Source: Paenibacillus sp. Root52
GTDB lineage: Bacteria > Bacillota > Bacilli > Paenibacillales > Paenibacillaceae
NCBI RefSeq assembly: GCF_001426865.1
Contig: NZ_LMFO01000023.1
Location: 62,001 to 126,000, forward strand
Length of the DNA: 64,000 nucleotides
Reading direction: 5' to 3'
Shown: one piece after another, positions 62,887-64,000 of the stretch
Position numbering within the stretch: position 1 is the first letter of the stretch
Layout of the letters: each line of letters opens with the position of its first letter
Translations under genes and position numbers: made by a program
Notes under the pieces: model-generated
The model's database searches: none
Seen by the model: only the letters and a program-made list of their open reading frames with translations
Told to the model about the DNA's origin: nothing

Positions 62887-62892
62887 TATTAT
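62887..62892 (+). promoter_or_regulatory. Possible promoter of the 62934 gene
   Basis: TATTAT (62887-62892) lies 17 bp after a weak TTGGAG (62864-62869), and a good ribosome site (AAGGGGGG) follows at about 62918-62925. The 62627-62933 gap otherwise shows nothing clear. Confidence 0.4.
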
Positions 62893-62933
62893 TTTTATAA
62901 CAGTATGTTTCACGGAAAAGGGGGGAAGCCAGA

Positions 62934-63338
62934 ATGAGAACACAACCAAGAATTCTTCGCAGCGTTTTGATTATCATTTTGTGCGTATTCCAAGCCCTGT
63001 GTTTCCCTATTCCGATGCAGACAGAATCCGCTGTCGGTGTATCTGTTGATTCGAACTCTAACAAGGAAATAATGGTTCAGATTCCAGAGTCTCAACAGAA
63101 GCCCGTCATCCGTAGATACCCACAAGTGATGGCTAAACTCCTTGCGGTAATGCATAAGAAACCTGTCTTTCTTGTGCTTGCATTACTATTGATTCTGCGG
63201 ATTCCAACACCACGTCTGCCCTTTAAACCGTTGATTTGTCTGTTTAAGCGCAGATTAATTCTGCTACCTATTAAATACACCAGTATGTATGTTTCCCCCA
63301 CTCCTATAGCACCAAAATACGTGTACACTCTTCGCTAG
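62934..63338 (+). CDS. Small membrane-associated basic protein, unknown function
   Basis: 134 residues. The N-terminus has a signal-like helix (SVLIIILCVFQALCF) and a second hydrophobic segment (PVFLVLALLLILRI) followed by a Pro/Lys/Arg-rich stretch ending in YVYTLR. AAGGGGGG precedes the ATG. No family is recognised. It may be a small exported or membrane protein. It is followed by a short hairpin at 63457-63474. Confidence 0.65.
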   Translation: MRTQPRILRSVLIIILCVFQALCFPIPMQTESAVGVSVDSNSNKEIMVQIPESQQKPVIRRYPQVMAKLLAVMHKKPVFLVLALLLILRIPTPRLPFKPLICLFKRRLILLPIKYTSMYVSPTPIAPKYVYTLR

Positions 63339-63662
63339 TCGTTGCAGCGTATTTAAGGTTGCTTTGCATAGAGGCTCCTCTTCGTTCATTTATGAAAAGA
63401 CGGAATACTTGTGCATAACTCATTACCCTTTTAGCTAAGTTAGATAATATTACCCTATTGGCTTGTATGCCAATCTTTGTAGCATTCTTTTGTCATACCC
63501 ATATTTCTGAATTGAATTCAAAACATTACGGCTGTGTGTCAGGAGTTCCTGGCTCTGTTTACCCGCATATTTAATGTTTCTTCCCAATCATTAGATCATT
63601 CTATTTACGGGAAATAAGCCTTTCTTCTGTGGCCAGCCCTCATTTTAAGGAGGCAACTATCC
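63339..63662 (+). other. Intergenic region before the khtT-like gene
   Basis: About 320 bp. An ATTGGC/GCCAAT hairpin (63457-63474) followed by a T-rich stretch may end the preceding transcript. Further on, GGAGTTCCTGGCTC could be part of a structured leader. No cyclic-di-AMP (ydaO) riboswitch consensus was recognised. Confidence 0.5.
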
Positions 63663-64000
63663 ATGGATGTACGCGAAACGGATCTACCAGGTATCGGTAA
63701 GAAATTTCAGATTGAAACGAGTAGTGGCGATAAAATTGTAATTATTATTCACGATGATGGACGTCGTGAAATGTATCACTTTGAGTATGATGATCCAGAC
63801 CAAAGCATCTCCATGATTACACTGGATGATTATGAAGCAAGACAGATAGCTGCTATTGTCGGCGGCTTGACCTATAAGCCAAAACAGCTTGAGAATATTG
63901 AAGTTACTTTTGATGACCTGATCATTGAATGGTACAAAATTGAGGCTTCCTACGGATGTATCGGTAAATCCATCGGTGAACTAGATGTACGTCAAAACTC
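63663..64000 (+). CDS. khtT: KhtT-like cation:proton antiporter regulatory subunit (5' part)
   Basis: The ATG follows AAGGAGG at the right distance, and the frame stays open to the window end (at least 112 residues). VRETDLPGIGKKFQIETSSGDKIVIIIHDDGRREMYHF matches the N-terminal domain of KhtT/YhaT, and IEWYKIEASYGCIGKSIGELDVRQ begins the RCK_C domain. KhtT binds cyclic-di-AMP and gates the KhtU K+/H+ antiporter. The rest of the gene, and probably khtU, lies outside the window. Confidence 0.85.
   Translation, partial: MDVRETDLPGIGKKFQIETSSGDKIVIIIHDDGRREMYHFEYDDPDQSISMITLDDYEARQIAAIVGGLTYKPKQLENIEVTFDDLIIEWYKIEASYGCIGKSIGELDVRQN

Noticed and set aside
63339..63662. Cyclic-di-AMP riboswitch before the khtT-like gene
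   Set aside because: The location would fit, but I could not recognise the ydaO consensus in the sequence.
1..64000. CRISPR arrays, tRNA or rRNA genes, prophage
   Set aside because: No regularly spaced repeats, tRNA-like cloverleaf with conserved TTCGA arms, rRNA sequence or phage genes were seen.

Overview
The window looks like a stretch of chromosome from a spore-forming, polysaccharide-degrading, Gram-positive bacterium of the Paenibacillus type. Evidence: sporulation and spore genes (yhbH, spoVR, prkA, ytxC, a SASP-like gene), Bacillales regulators (AbrB, LiaFSR, an HtrA-linked two-component system), a secreted multimodular GH10 xylanase, an LplB/LplC/LipO-type sugar importer, strong AGGAGG-type ribosome binding sites, and a T-box before thrS. 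The species call is inference. No tRNA, rRNA, CRISPR array, prophage or transposase was found. Most genes lie on the minus strand.

Layout. 0-4 kb: a PdaA-like deacetylase, an unknown protein, a membrane glycosyltransferase, and cysC (APS kinase, plus strand). 4.2-12.8 kb: a complete lasso-peptide cluster on the minus strand, transcribed as sulfotransferase, cyclase C, precursor A, HPr-kinase-like K, B1, B2, nucleotidyltransferase N, ABC exporter D. The precursor is an unlisted 46-codon ORF at 9264-9404. 13-17.5 kb: an MFS transporter and yhbH-spoVR. 17.7-28.4 kb: an MHYT/PAS/GGDEF/EAL protein, the xylanase with a LacI regulator, a short HemAT-like sensor, and prkA. 28.7-34.8 kb: a nuclease-fold protein, azoreductase, aminotransferase, orphan response regulator, a phosphodiester-glycosidase operon and a 34-residue membrane peptide. 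34.9-44.1 kb: a sugar-utilisation operon (esterase, two permeases, solute-binding lipoprotein, GH3 glycosidase, LacI), divergent from a serine hydrolase, with a cluster of LacI-like operator motifs between. 44.2-54.8 kb: abrB, trmL, serC, a GSI-beta glnA, aroF, ispH, and htrA with its two-component pair. 55-64 kb: liaFSR, a SASP-like gene, a 3D-domain protein, thrS with a T-box, ytxC, an unknown gene, and the start of a khtT-like gene cut by the window edge.

The most notable system is the lasso cluster. It encodes a predicted Ala1-Asp9 ring peptide with a C-terminal Ser, the residue phosphorylated in paeninodin-type lassos. It also opens with a PAPS-type sulfotransferase, and cysC, which makes PAPS, lies immediately beyond its far end. 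This suggests a lasso peptide that is both phosphorylated and sulfated. Its promoter has a perfect palindrome filling the -35/-10 spacer, and two mutually exclusive hairpins follow the precursor gene.

A second theme is a family of short MITE-like intergenic repeats, with two copies of about 174 bp, two internally deleted copies and one fragment.
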